From the NCBI GenBank assembly GCA_021613375.1, contig CM038706.1, positions 25,799,366 to 25,863,365 of the forward strand: a stretch of 64,000 nt of DNA. Direction: 5' to 3'. The notes below the pieces were generated by a model, which worked only from the letters and a program-made list of their open reading frames with translations, was not told the DNA's origin and searched no databases. Shown in pieces: positions 37,316-54,035 of the stretch. Positions within the stretch are counted from its first letter, which is position 1, and the number at the start of each line of letters is the position of its first letter. This stretch comes from Megaleporinus macrocephalus. Lineage: Eukaryota > Chordata > Actinopteri > Characiformes > Anostomidae. Position numbers and translations under genes: made by a program.

Positions 37316-39164
37316 TTTAACTTCAAGAGGATTCATGAACTGAGGAAAATTGTGGGTTCACTGAATGATTTACAATGTAGAGTACCACAAGAACTACAGT
37401 GATCACCATCTCTTCTCTGTCCAGACAGTGTTGCCTTGTGTAAGTTCACACAGCACCCACTAGAGGTCAGCGGAGTCTGTCATATGAATGGAGTCCAGGA
37501 GCAAAAAGTTTTAAAAACTCTTTTTTTTGCAGATGGGTTCAGAGATGTTGGTCGTTGGAATCAAAATCAAAGGATATTGCACACAGAGAATTCTCCAAAT
37601 CCAATAACTGTGTATAGTAATTAGCTTTAAAGTCTCTAAGCAGTTAAGTCCACCATAATGTGCTCCTTTTTTAATCCAACATAGTCAACATGTTATTTTA
37701 ATCAGTATTTACAACAGCAATGGCTTATTAAACTCACATGATGTGCTAGCCATCATTCCTCTTTCCTGAAAGTTGGCAATGACTGGAGGCCTCATGAAGT
37801 GTAACTGAGTCATCGTGCAAGAAAGCACAGCTCTCTTTCAGATTTACTGCATTTAAAATTTATGACACTTTATGGGAATGAGTTCGGACCAAAATATGTG
37901 GTATAAACAGTGATTTTCTAGCTTGTAGTGAGACATTTTATTTATTTATATATTTACATTTTCAGAAGACCTCCCATCTTCCCAGCAGTTAGATACACAT
38001 ACACGGTTGCTGACTGTATTGTCACAGAAAATATTAGAATTGATGTGTTTTTTTAGCTAATGCAAGGGAATGCGAGGAAATCTGCATCCAAGATGGGTTA
38101 GAATAACGATCATTAGTTGTGGGCCTGGAGAGTCAGATTCCAGAACAGGTTGTTTTTTAATTGCTTTTTAAAAATGTGCTAATTTTTAATGAGCTTTTTG
38201 TTATTTGTAATAAATCTTGCTTCATTCTGCACACGGCTAGTTGAATTTCAGAGGTGGCCACGCCATTGTAGTGTCAGAGGCTCTCAGTATTTCTCAGTCC
38301 TTTCCTCTGAGACCACTACATTACCCTCTAAGCTACTGCTCAGACTACATTGACGGCTAATTACTGACACTCTTCATCATAACATGAGTGATGATGCTGA
38401 TGGTAATGACATGGATGTGGACATGGCAGGCAGCTGTGCAGAGGTGCTGAGGGAGGAGTCACCGAGGTCATTAGCCTTGTTTTCATAACCTCATTAAACT
38501 GCCATTCTTGGCTGGGTTGTAAGTGCCGTGCAGCGGTGGGAAGAGATTAGGAGAAGTTTACACACGGCCTGTGGAAGAAGGTGGAAGGACATTTTTTTAT
38601 TTTATATATTAAAGATTGGGCATGAAACAGAAAAGTAACTTTGTATCAGGCTTTGTGTTTGATGCCAGCTTGAAAAGAAAGAAATTTTCAATGCCTTAGT
38701 TGTAGTGGTGTGAACGAAATTCATGAGAGAATCCAATTGTGACTATTACAGCCAAGCCCTCAGTTTGCACCATAAATGCCTAAACCCAGTTAAAAACATC
38801 GACAAAGACATGATAATGCTTACTTCTGTTAGCTCCCCTATGCAATTACAGTAGCTAACAGATATTCCCATGAACATTTTTGGCTGTTGTGGGTTAAACG
38901 CTGATGTTTGGGGCGGGTAAAAAAGATGTCATGTTTGATTTAAAATTCACAACCAAGACCGTAACATGTATTTTAGCAGGTTTACAGTAAGTCCCTCAGT
39001 AAAGCAAAGTAGTAAAATGCTTTTGTCAGGCTACTGCTCGTACCCGTTTTCCCTAGAAATTAATTAACTGTAAAAAACTGTAAAAACATTTTAAGTATTT
39101 AGGAACATATATAGAATATCAATTAGGTCCTACACACAATGTCGACTGTATATGCAAGAAAGCG
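37316..39164. other. upstream DNA with a possible regulatory patch
   Basis: A weak CTCF-like CCACTAGAGGTCAG occurs at 37457-37470. The stretch 38430-38585 (GTCACCGAGGTCATTAGCC, then CTCATTAAACTGCCATTC, and CACACGGCCTGTGG) is non-repetitive, contains CpGs and homeodomain-like cores, and is a candidate conserved non-coding element. No exon recognised. Confidence 0.3.
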
Positions 39165-39725
39165 CTTGATAACAATTTTTATCTTAGCACTTGTTTAGAA
39201 AACTGAAGGGGTTTGCTGTTGGTAATAATATTTTGGAAAAGGTAAGTCAGCTCAGTAGAGAGTGTTTTATATTTCTGTGTGGTGTGGGCGTCTGTCGTAA
39301 GCAAATAAAAATAAATTGGCCAGGTTTATTAGGATGGCAGGGAAAATAGCGGGATGTCAGCAAAAGTCGTTAGAGGATCTTTATAACAGAGCCGTGCTCA
39401 GGACGGCTATGATGATTATTAATGACTTAAAGCACTCCATGGATTCTGAGTTTGAGCTGCTCCCGTCTGGAAGGCGCTACAGAGTGCCCCAGATAAGTAA
39501 GCAAATCTATAAGAGATCTTTTGTTTCTAGTTTCTAGTCCAACTAATCCACAGATTGGATTCATCCACATTAATGTGTATTTAGAGGTGAGTGTTTTTGT
39601 TTATTGTATGTGTTATGTATTGTGTGTGTTGTTTTGTATTGTGTGTGTTTGATTTCTGTCATTTTTAAATGAAAATGAATCTCCTGCTAGTTCTATTCTA
39701 TTCTATTCTATTCTATTCTAATAAA
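39165..39725 (+). pseudogene. 5'-truncated LINE: C-terminus of reverse-transcriptase ORF plus 3' tail
   Basis: The plus-strand frame at 39310-39537 encodes a peptide with LARFIRMAGKIAGC, then LEDLYNRAV, DLKHSMDSEFELLPSGRRYR and a short end in YKRSF. This is the typical last 75 residues of the LINE ORF2 in CR1/L2/Rex-like families (the motif H-x(6)-F-x-L-L-P-SGRRYR). Upstream the same reading continues in a different frame with stops, so the copy is dead. About 150 bp of 3' UTR follow, ending in a (TTCTA)6 tail at 39691-39720. Exact clade uncertain. Confidence 0.8.
39691..39720 (+). repeat. (TTCTA)6 LINE tail
   Basis: Pentanucleotide repeat terminating the LINE copy, characteristic of this kind of fish LINE. 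Confidence 0.9.
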
Positions 39726-41486
39726 ATGTAAATTCCACTGTTGGTTCCTAATTATGCTGGTGATTCATTTCACTTGTTATGTCTTCAGTCAAGTTTGTGA
39801 AATCCAGTGAAGTGGAACGTTTTGCATATGGCTGTGTCTACCTGGATACTACAAAGAAGGAAATCCTGACAGGACTGTTTTCTATGGGTGTTTCATGAAT
39901 GTAGCTGTTCTCCCACACTATTCCCTGTCCCCTCTTACCCCACTAAACTAAACTTTCATTAAAACCTCCAGACTCCCCGACTATACCCTATGCCCTTTAC
40001 ACAGACTCCAGATAAACATACACATGGCACCAACACAGTCATGTGGGTCCATCTTCCACTTTCTCTCTTTCTTTCCTTTCCTCTGTTGTTCCATTCCCCC
40101 ACTCTTGTGCGGCGCCTGTTGAGAGAACCACATTAGCTAAGAGAGAGATGGAGAGCAGATAAAGGAGTGCGAAGCGGAATGGAGTCATTAAGGACGTGTT
40201 GATGGAGGGAGTCTGAATTACAGAGAAGGTGCAGAGAGGAGGAGGTGGAGGAGACGGAGAGGGAGGGGAGTTTGACACAAGAGGCCCAGCCATGGAACCT
40301 TTTTAACCCTTCAGCCCATTCTGTTTACGTGTGGGCTGCAGATAGCCCGGCCGCCGCCAACACTTTCACCACCGCGCTGCCTCATATGAATGAACAGAAC
40401 TCTCCCTGTCTGCTTCGGCTCACTTTCAATAAATAAAGCCAGCACTGAAACCTTCTGTTAGTTCTTTAACTCCCACAAAGGAGACAGCATCGCTCCAGTT
40501 TGGCCTGTGAAGGCTGATCAGCTCTCAAATATGTGAAAGCCTAATGTTCAGTATCACCAACTGCATGCTAAAGATATCACAGTTGCTTTGACTTCTAACC
40601 ACTGTCTAAACCCTAAAACCTCATGTATGAGCCACACTTCAGTTCCTCACTCTTACTCTAACAATATATTGTAAACATTAGATTTAAATAGTAGGTTCTG
40701 AAGAACTGCCGACCACGTTGGTGAAAAAGGACATTTTTCCTTGCAGGCAGCTGGCATGGCGACAGTTGGCAGGCTGTTTTAGAGGATCAGAGGGATCAGG
40801 GTGGGAGATCATGGATGAAAAACAGAGATCAGCTAGGCTCTCCTCCACTCCGCTCCCTGGTTTTATCTGGCACAAGTCACCTCTCTGCTAATACCAGGTT
40901 CTGAGGTGCTGTCAAACACCAGTGTTTCCCTCACCACCTAGAAAACCAATAGCAATACCGTCTGTCTAAAGAAGTGGAGCAAACCAAAGGAGGAGCATGG
41001 TTCCCTCTTCCATTATTCTGATATATGCGTTATTCATTTCCATTGGATATATGCAATGGAACATACCAAATGCAGTGGCATTCTGCCCATTTCAGCCCTT
41101 CTTGATCTGAAAGAAACCAGACCAGGTACAGAGGGAGGATAAAAAAGGAGAGCTCTATAGAAGCTGCCACCAGATGGCAGTATAGAACCATTCAGTGGAG
41201 AAGTCAACCTACATCGTTGTACAGACTACTGTTCAAATTACAGTAGATTAGACTATCTAGATGTAGTTAGTAGATTGATAAGATTCTGTGATCAGAGAAG
41301 GTTGCAGATGTAGAGTCATAAGATTCTGTGATGAAACAGAAAGGTACTCTCTGAATGACTTGGTTCCTTTTTCAACAGCCTTTGACCCAATACTTTGCAA
41401 ACGTCTGGGTTGGACGCTTACCACTGTTTGACCTCGAACCTTTCAATCCAACAGATTTGGAGATGTATTCTGTGTGGAGGTTGCAT
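39726..41486. other. upstream DNA with a GC-richer patch and CTCF-like site
   Basis: The patch 40285-40440 (TTCTGTTTACGTGTGGGC, GCCCGGCCGCCGCC, CTCATATGAATGAAC, CAATAAATAAAG) is non-repetitive and CpG-containing; possible regulatory element. No exon recognised. Confidence 0.3.
41167..41180 (+). promoter_or_regulatory. CTCF-like motif
   Basis: CCACCAGATGGCAG is an exact match to the CTCF core consensus. Confidence 0.4.
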
Positions 41487-41734
41487 ATCGCCGTTGTCCA
41501 ATGAAAAACAAGTATCCCCAAAATGGTAACTTTACAGTGGAGGCCAAAAACTGTCTTCACTTTCAAGTTAATGGAACCAGATTTTTTTTTCTGAGATATT
41601 GGGGAACATTTCTATTGGTCCATTCCTCATGAAATGTTTCCACAATGTAAACGGCAGCTGCTGTGTTCATACGGTGTAGAAAAACAGAAATGGACAAAAA
41701 TGGAGATGCATGTTTTTCACTGGACAGCGGCGAT
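41487..41734. mobile_element. inverted-repeat MITE, copy A
   Basis: The left end ATCGCCGTTGTCCAATGA and the right end TCACTGGACAGCGGCGAT are inverted repeats extending about 45 bp inwards. The interior contains AAGTTAATGGAACCAGA and TATTGGTCCATTCCTCATGA. About 248 bp, no coding capacity. Best-preserved of three related copies (see 43535-43780 and 46675-46920). No clear target duplication. Confidence 0.8.
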
Positions 41735-41779
41735 GTTCTCCTTGGGTCTGTGTGGGTTGCCCAAAGCCCAAGGACATGC

Positions 41780-41974
41780 TGTCAGTCAATTTGGAGATGA
41801 TACATTGCCCCTAGCTGTGAGTTTGTGTGTATGTGTATGTCTGTGTGTCTGCCTGGTGATGGACTGGCAGCCTGTCCAGGTGGTTTCCTGCCTTCTGCGC
41901 AGTGAGTGCTGGGATAGGCTCCAGCACACCCCGTCACCCAGAAGCATAAGTGGGTTACAAGCTGAATGAATGAA
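41780..41974 (+). mobile_element. LINE (RTE-like) 3' end
   Basis: TTGCCCCTAGCTGTGAGT, GATGGACTGGCAGCCTGTCC, GTGCTGGGATAGGCTCCAGC and a terminal TGAATGAATGAA tail are the hallmark 3' UTR of a LINE family spread through most fish genomes and also borrowed by SINEs. It begins about 45 bp after MITE copy A. Confidence 0.7.
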
Positions 41975-43534
41975 CCCCTAAGGGCTATGGAAAAAACTTA
42001 CATGTGGGTAGTTAAAGTTTATTTGTAATAAATAGAATCATCACATTGCCTCATTTACCCTTGGTAATTATTGTAATATCAACTGTTCAGATACAAAAGC
42101 GCTAGATTCCTGGAACGGCCAATAGAAAATGATCCAGTGTTAGGATCTAATGTGTCCTCCAGAAACTGCTAACATAGTCAATCACATGTTAATTAAAAAA
42201 AGTGCTACAAAATAAGAAAGAGTGTCAATATAACTGTTACAAGGTTTAAATAAAACATGAAATGTCTGCTAAACACAAAAAGTCTTCTAAACTTCTAAAC
42301 ATCTAAAGTCTTCTTAAATGGCCATACAATAGTAATCGCTGTTAGCTTAGTGATAACATAGTATTAGAATTGAATGAGTGGGTTGGCACAAAATAGTGTT
42401 ATTGTAGATGTGTTTTCTTTCCTAGCATTTTTTCTGATTAGTAACATCATGAGAAGAGGGTACATTGGGATTTAGACAGTAGGTACTAAGGATAGTGGTC
42501 CAGTAATCCTTCATAAGAAGGAGAAGGAGAAGATCATCTCTTTCTGCTGTTGCACAAACACACTTTAGGCCAGCCAAGGATTTTTTTTTCCAGAACAAAT
42601 AAATTTTGCGGCAGCACTCCTGGGACACCGCCATGTATTCAAACAGAGAGGCTGTGCTAATCTCTGTCATTTATAAACCCTCTGAATCTTCTGTCCTCTC
42701 CTGCCCTTCCAATCCATCCAGCTATATCTGGCTGATCAGACTTCAGTGATAATCTGGAAAATGTAAATTTGGACCGTAAAAACAAGTCTAAATTTCTGAT
42801 CACATGCTAACTGCTCCCAGCTGTGTTATCCAGTTCTCCGAGCGGCCGGCCCGGGTGCTGACAAGCGGCTGAGCGGAGGAAAATGAATTAGCGGGCCTGT
42901 TTATAAGTTAAAGATGTGACCTGTAAAAAACAGATTCTGTCAGAAAGCTCAGTTAAGAGCATGGCATGCCACGAAGGACCTGCGGGAGATATGGAAGCCG
43001 TCAAAATGCAGTTCAGGGTCTAAGTTTAGAGCACAGGGCGCTGTGCGTATATCAGCATGGAGAGTTTATCTACATGCTCTTTGTGTAGGTGCATTGTGGG
43101 TAATCCCTGAGGTGTGAGGTGACTGGTCTGGCTGTTGGAAATATCTGGCTGCTGGATTAACTTCACTGTACAGCTGTTTTGTTTGCCTGTCACTGCATGT
43201 GAGTCTGGAATGCTTTCATCAAATGTAATTGATTCCTCTGAAAATATAAACCTACCTGTAGTTTCACAGGATATCCAGAGCCCAGTCGTGGATGTTATAG
43301 TTTTGGTTATTCCTCATTAATAGCTGTATGTGCTTATTGTACTTTACTATGTGCTAAACTATGTCATGTCATGTTATGTGTTTGGCAGAAGTGAACACTG
43401 GATCTAGAAGAAAGAAACAGATGTTGCATTGATAGAATGGGTAGTAGTCCTCATGTGCCTTCTTGCTCCTTAGTCTGTTTCTAAGGCTGCATTCACACTG
43501 CAGGGAAAAGTGGCCCACCTGATCTTGTTTGCTT
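41975..43534. other. upstream DNA with a possible regulatory patch
   Basis: The stretch 42830-43045 is CpG-containing and non-repetitive (GAGCGGCCGGCCCGGGTG; AAAATGAATTAGCGGGCC; ATGGCATGCCACGAAGG); it stands out from AT-rich flanks and could be a conserved enhancer. No exon recognised. Confidence 0.3.
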
Positions 43535-43780
43535 ATATTGTCCCTGTCCAAAGAAAAACAAGTATCTTTAAGATGGCAACTTTACAAGAGAGGGCAACAA
43601 CATACCTTACTTTTAATGTAAGCCAATGGAACCAGAACTAAGATAAGAAGTTATTTTGGTGCTTCTCCATCGGTCGGTTTGTCATGACATTTGTGATTTA
43701 ATGGCAGCTGTTATGTTCTATGATGCAGAAAAATAAAAAAAAATCTCAAACAAAAATGGACCTATATGTTTTTCTTAGAC
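43535..43780. mobile_element. inverted-repeat MITE, copy B (more diverged)
   Basis: Same family as 41487-41734: GTCCAAAGAAAAACAAGTAT, GGCAACTTTACAAGAG, AATGTAAGCCAATGGAACCA and ATGGACCTATATGTTTTTC appear in the same order. Ends are eroded. Confidence 0.75.
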
Positions 43781-45870
43781 TTAAATGAATTGTATGTGTG
43801 TTAGTGTGAACAACAAAACACACTGAATCTGATATTTTTAGTTCTGATTTGGGAAACTTTCATATGTGGTAATGAAATGCAAGGTGGATCTGATTTGTAT
43901 TAATGTCCCTCAGTCTAAACAGCCAGATCTAAAATAATGTGACTTTTATATCAGCCTAAGCTGACGTTCATCATAATTACAAGCCTCCACATCCAACGTG
44001 ATGTGTCTGTACAAAAAACCCTGACATAAGAGAACGAGGCTGCCATGTGAAAGAAAGTTAAGGTTAGAGAAACTTTCCAAAGAAGTTTGCATAAATGAAT
44101 AATGTCCTACTTCTACAGCGAGCTGGAACACATTGTGGGTGATAAAGCCCAGCTGTCTTCCATTGGACTTCATGATAGCTCCTGTGATGCAGGCGAAGAT
44201 GAAACTGAAATCTCCAGGAGCGGAACTGAATCTGTTGGATGCACATACCATGTGAACATTCTTCTTTTGTGCATGTGGGTCAGTTTAGGAGAGTGATGTC
44301 AGATAGGTGCACTGCATGTATACAGGTTTTAACACTCATTAATATCTTTAGCTCATCTTTACACTCATCTTTTTAGCTCTTATCACACTGGCTATTAATT
44401 ATTCTTTCTTCTATTCATTCGACTTTAATTTGTGCCTTAATTATAGTAATAACAATGTTAATAAAAAAATAAAATAATAATTACTTGTTAACAGTCTGTG
44501 TACATGTCTGGTCTGTTTAATATGCTAGATGTCATGTGTGCTCTCTCCAAGACATATTTCTAGTATGTGTAATATGCTTGAAGAAAGAAAGTGATTCACG
44601 TTATTAACACAGAAAAGCAGATTAAAGCTGCCAAAATGCATTTGTTTTGTATTTGTAGAAGGTATGTGTCATTGGTCAGGGTGAAAAATGGCCAGAAGTA
44701 GGTTTACATGACCATTTAAAACTTAATGAATAATTTGAATGATTCAATTAAAGCTCTGCTGTGATTAGCTGGTTTCGTACAAAAGTCCAGAATGTCGAAA
44801 TAGACACAGGCAGGGAAATAAAATAAATCTCTCTGTTTTGGGGGTGTAATTATGAATGAGTCAAGAACGTTATACAACGACTCAGGATTTTGGAATCAGC
44901 CCATTTCACTCCTCTGCAAATGCAGGACTTATATCTACAGAAGAGACAACAGTGTTTAAGGTTGAGCATCATTAAGAACCTTTAAAGAGTTTGGTTACTG
45001 AAAAACTAGGCCTTAGGATTTATAACTAAATAATAAGCCTGTGGGGAGGGTTCCTTGTGGGGGCTGTCTGTGCATACAAGAGCACACATGCACCTTAGGT
45101 CAAGCGTTCATATTAAGTGAGCAGGAGACCAAAGTTCAGCGTATTAACAAGGAACACAAACACACCAGCACTACCACCTCCACTGCCATCTAAACTCTAG
45201 GAAATGAGACGCTCTGCCATGTGTGCCGAGACGTAACACGGGTGTAGAGGGCCCTAAAGCTGTAGCCCGGCCCCTGGGGTTGTGGGGGGGGCAGAGTGTA
45301 GTCTGAACCCTCTCCTTTTCCCCCTCACACGGGTAAGAAAACGCACTGATCAAAGCTTGGCCTCACCCCTGCTCAACAACCCAAAGTGCCTCCAACATAA
45401 ACAGGAAAGTCGGCTTACATGAAAACACCAAATCGTTTTCCATTTTTCTCCCGAAGCATGGTGGTTTTAATATAAACACTGGTGTTGGGTCCTGCTAGAG
45501 GACAATACCCAAACTCCAGCAAGGTCACAGGTCACGGATAGAGATGAATGGGCAGAGCAGTTCGCGTGACTATTTGTGGTTATTTGTGCAGCTTCTAACG
45601 TGAACACAATGCCACTTTCTGCCCAAACATAGCACTGGTGATAGCATCTCTCTGACCTGCTGTTGGACCCATTTTCCGTCACAAAAATATGTGTATAAAT
45701 ATGTGTGAGAGTGACTGGGTGAAAGAAGCGAGTGCTATGCTTGGTAGGTGGATGAATGGCCTGAGATATGAAGATCAAAAGAAAGTTCTGACATATGTTG
45801 TTTACAGTCCTCTATACATCAGTACAGCTATACTTCAAAGTGAGCTTACAGAACGAAAGACTTGGAGATA

Positions 45871-45907
<37 letters not shown>

Positions 45908-46674
45908 AGAGAGAGACAGTGAGTACATTAGATGAGATTACTATTAACCACATGTACTGCAAAAATAACATTTCCGAAGCATCTCAAATCTCAAGTCCCA
46001 AAGCAATGCTCCAATCCCAACACAACGTTACAAAGTGTGGTTAAGCGTTTCAGCAGGGTGGTAGTGGAAGCAGGCGTGCTGAGGGAGGTAAGGTTGTAAG
46101 ACTGACTGGGGGCAGTGTTGGAGAGCTGTTCTGCCGTTCCCCAATTCACTCTCATCTTTAAGACAAAGCAGGAATGAACAGTACTTACAATGAGAATGTG
46201 TGTGGCGAGGTTTGGTGGTGGTGAATTGTTCCACAGATGGCAAAGCAACTCTCCTCCTGAATGTGTGAACACCTGGCCCACAGTGAGCCTGAAGCCAGTG
46301 CCATGGAAGAAAATCTGGGGCAGCGTCTGGTCAGATAAATCAGATAAGGGGCAGAGGGCACTGGCACTGACCATCTCACTCAGTGTGAAATAAAACCCCT
46401 ACAAAGAATGGAAGCTGTACTAAGGGCAAAGGGTGGAGACAGTAGATAGTGGAATGACTGATTACTTAGTTGTTGATGCTTCTTTGTAATTGCCTGTTAA
46501 ATATGCTTTTTCTTGAACTGAAAGGCCATTTAACTAGATTAGAAAATAATAAAGTAGGCTCTTTTTTACTTTAGTCACATGGCTTCAACATACATGCATT
46601 TGATAATTGACATGTTATTGTTTTCATAGTTTATATAAATATTCATATAAATAAAATGTAATAGTTTACAGTTT
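43781..46674. other. upstream DNA, no gene
   Basis: A 101-codon minus-strand frame at 43946-44251 and a 64-codon plus frame at 44102-44296 overlap; neither matches a known family. A (GA)n run lies at 45872-45903. Confidence 0.4.
45872..45903. repeat. (GA)16 microsatellite
   Basis: Near-pure GA run. Confidence 0.95.
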
Positions 46675-46920
46675 ATTATGTCAATGAAAAACAAGTATCT
46701 TTAAAATTGCAAGTTTACTGGAGAGACCAAAAACATACTTTACTTTCAATGTAAGTCAAGGGAACCAGAATTCTTTCCCAGCTATTTTGGAGCACTTTTA
46801 TTGGTCCATTCATCATGATTTTTTACACAATGTAAACAACCATTGGCGCATTCAAATGATGTAGAAAATTCAAAATTGACAAAAATGGAGACACATGTAT
46901 TTCATTGGACAGCGACAATA
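46675..46920. mobile_element. inverted-repeat MITE, copy C
   Basis: Same family as copies A and B: GTCAATGAAAAACAAGTATC, AATGTAAGTCAAGGGAACCA, TTATTGGTCCATTCATCATG and TTTCATTGGACAGCGACAAT at the right end. Confidence 0.8.
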
Positions 46921-48187
46921 CGTATAGTCATATACAAACATTTGAACAAACTTAACCAATATTATAACATATTGGAGGAAAAGATAATATAAAACATTTA
47001 CATTCATATAAAACATGTAAAAACAATTGCAATTAATAAACAGCAATTGTCCAATAACACATGCAGAAGTATGTCCTCTGTAGAGGATGTGTTTTCATTT
47101 AGCAAGGGGAGCCCAAACGTTTGTATCCATGTGCATGTATATGTGACTGCTGCAGCTCTTTGATGTTATAAGGATAAACTGAACTGAATTGAATGCAGAG
47201 AGAAAGAGAGGGCGATTGACTCGGGTGATCAGATTTCCAGCAATAGACTCAGAATTACGGTATAATTTCTTCATCAAGCCAAAGGCAAAAGCAGGATCAA
47301 GCTCAAATCCACAAAAGATGTGGCTGCTGTGTGGAGAAAAGAAAAAAGAGGCCATTTAAAATCAGATCCAATTGTGGGTGGAGAGAGAGAGCGAGCACAC
47401 ACAACACCCTATCACGGGCAATGAACTCATTCTCGGCGCTAATCTGGCCGACCAGCATAGAGAACCAACTCAGACATACTCTCCACTTCAGTGTGACAGC
47501 ATTTGGCTGCGAGTCCCTGTGTGTCTAGGTCGTGCGGGAGTGTGTATGTGTGCAGCAGCTCTTAGATGAAGACTGGAACACACCACAGTTACGCACGGAA
47601 AGAACGGTACACTGAAACATGAGCTAACAGCTTTGCATAGATGCCATAACCTCCTAAAGACCTCGTCCATGCAGCATAGCCTGCTTCAGCTCTCACAGAG
47701 TGTTGATTTCTCATGGAGACAGTGCTTCTGCTCCCACATATTACAACCTCTCAGCAGTAGCAGGCCTGCTTTCTGCAACTCACAGCTTCCAGCGGAAAAA
47801 CTTTCAATTTTGAGCAAAATTACTCACCTCTGCTCTGTCTGCACTGCACAGTCAATTCTAACCACTGAAAGAGGGTTATTGTCGCACTGCAGCAGAGAAT
47901 CAAATGAAACGCACAAAAATAGACAATAAAAAATAAAAAAGGTTAGCCATGCCATGAATTTTAGTACATGCTTGTAGGTAATACCGTCTGTAGACCATAC
48001 AGCATCCGTAACCATATAAGCAGGCCTATTTGAGATCCAGTAACAAGTTGTAGTGATGTGAGGTAAGTATGTAATTGTGACGTCAGGCCTGTAGTTAAAT
48101 GCAATCAGGTGCTGGGCTAGAGAGATGCTGCCTCAGCACTCAGCAGATCCAGAATGAGCATTTCTGACTACAACTGCCAGAAACTTT
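46921..48187. other. upstream DNA, no gene
   Basis: Patch 47395-47530 is non-repetitive with some CpGs (AACTCATTCTCGGCGCTAAT); otherwise nothing recognised. Confidence 0.35.
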
Positions 48188-48584
48188 CAGTGGTGCAAAT
48201 ACCAAATACCTTACTTAGGTAGAAATTTTGGTTATTTATAATAACTAATATAACTAATTATTTTTCAGATGACTTTTTTCTTCTACTTCTTACATTTAAA
48301 AAAATTGCATCCCAAAACATTTTAATTACATTATAGTCATTATGGCTTTCAGAAGAATTTTTTTTTGGGGAGGTGGGGGAGTGCACTATAGGCCCCGGTG
48401 GTGTGCTTTTGTCCTTAATGGCATTTTTTCCCTTATATTACTTTTACTTTTATACTTTTAGGTTTAAAAGCTGTACTTTTTACACGTTTACTTGAGCAAA
48501 AAACTTGAGCTGATACTTCAACTTCTACAGAAGTATTTTTAAACCCTAGTATCTTTCTTCTACCTGAACATTTTGACACCTTTG
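48188..48584. mobile_element. hAT-type MITE of the GAAGTATTTTTAAACCC family
   Basis: The left end CAGTGGTGCAAATACC and the right end ACATTTTGACACCTTTG (reverse complement CAAAGGTGTCAAAATGT) are an imperfect inverted repeat. The interior wording TTTACTTGAGCAAAAAACTT, GATACTTCAACTTCTACAG and AAGTATTTTTAAACCCTAG is a widespread fish MITE. Flanking 8-mers GAAACTTT and AAAATTCT agree at 5 of 8 positions, as a decayed hAT duplication would. Confidence 0.7.
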
Positions 48585-53243
<4,659 letters not shown>

Positions 53244-53332
53244 TACACACAGGTTTTTAAATAAAAATCAATTTTATATTTATATTGAAATATTTATATT
53301 GAAATTGAAATTTGAAGTTCTGTATATAACAT

Positions 53333-53442
53333 GTGGGGTAGTCGTGGGCTGAAGTTAGGGAACCAGTCTTATGACTGGAAGGTCACCTGTTCAATCCCAT
53401 GAACAAATGGGACATGACTGAAGTGCCTTTGAGCAAGACACC
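53333..53442 (+). mobile_element. tRNA-derived SINE, left part (split by LTR)
   Basis: GTAGTCGTGGGCTGAAGTTA and ACTGGAAGGTCACCTGTTCA followed by ATCCC read as a SINE head with a tRNA-like B box (GTTCAATCC at about 53390). GCCTTTGAGCAAGACACC is the usual body wording. The body is interrupted after GACACC at 53442 by a solo LTR and resumes at 53873. Confidence 0.75.
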
Positions 53443-53872
53443 TGTCACACACGGTGAGTCAAGAAGGCAGGATGCAGGCGCAAGCCCTTTATTAAGAAAC
53501 AAAAACACAAAACTCTAACAAGACAACAAAAGGAAACAAGTAACTAGAAACACTGACTTACTGATACATCTACAAAAGAAAACAATAACAGGGTTAACAA
53601 GAATCTAACAAAGAGACAACAGGCAACAATGGTTTCAGTGACATAAGGATAAGACAAAACACCAAGCAAAGACCAATCCACAGACCAGGGAATTTAAACA
53701 TGAACTAATGATGAACATCTGGGGCTAACAAGAGGGAGACAACAGCAGGTAAGGGGCGGAGACAGAGGGCGGAGACAGGGTGCACATGACAGAAACACAA
53801 ACAAAACCACATGGACTTGACAGGACAATGTAAACAATAACAGACAGGCACAAAACAGGGCAGAATGTGACA
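53443..53872 (-). mobile_element. solo LTR (Ty3/gypsy-like), minus orientation
   Basis: Read on the minus strand the 430 bp begin TGTCACATTCTGCC and end ACCGTGTGTGACA, the TG...CA ends of an LTR with a short inverted repeat TGTCACA. AATAAAG lies about 45 nt before the 3' end, as an LTR polyadenylation signal would. Flanks are ACACC and GCACC, a 5-bp target duplication with one change. It splits a SINE, so it is younger than the SINE. No internal gag or pol sequence is present. Class is inferred from the structure and wording. Confidence 0.75.
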
Positions 53873-54035
53873 GCACCTAACCCCTGACTGCTCCTGGGGC
53901 ACAGTGGTAGAGCTGCCCACCACTCTGGGTAAGTGTGGCACTGTCCCCTAGTGTGTCTGTTCACTAGTGTACGTAAGTGTTTTACTGCACAGATGAAACA
54001 GAGATCCTGAATTTCCTGAAGTATCTATCTATCTA
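53873..54035 (+). mobile_element. tRNA-derived SINE, right part
   Basis: CACCTAACCCCTGACTGCTC and CTGGGGCACAGTGGTAG directly continue the SINE body interrupted at 53442. The tail is TATCTATCTATCTA at 54021-54035. Confidence 0.75.

Noticed and set aside
43946..44296. 101-codon minus and 64-codon plus frames over the same DNA
   Set aside because: Tried to read as a transposase or gene exon; no motif recognised on either strand.
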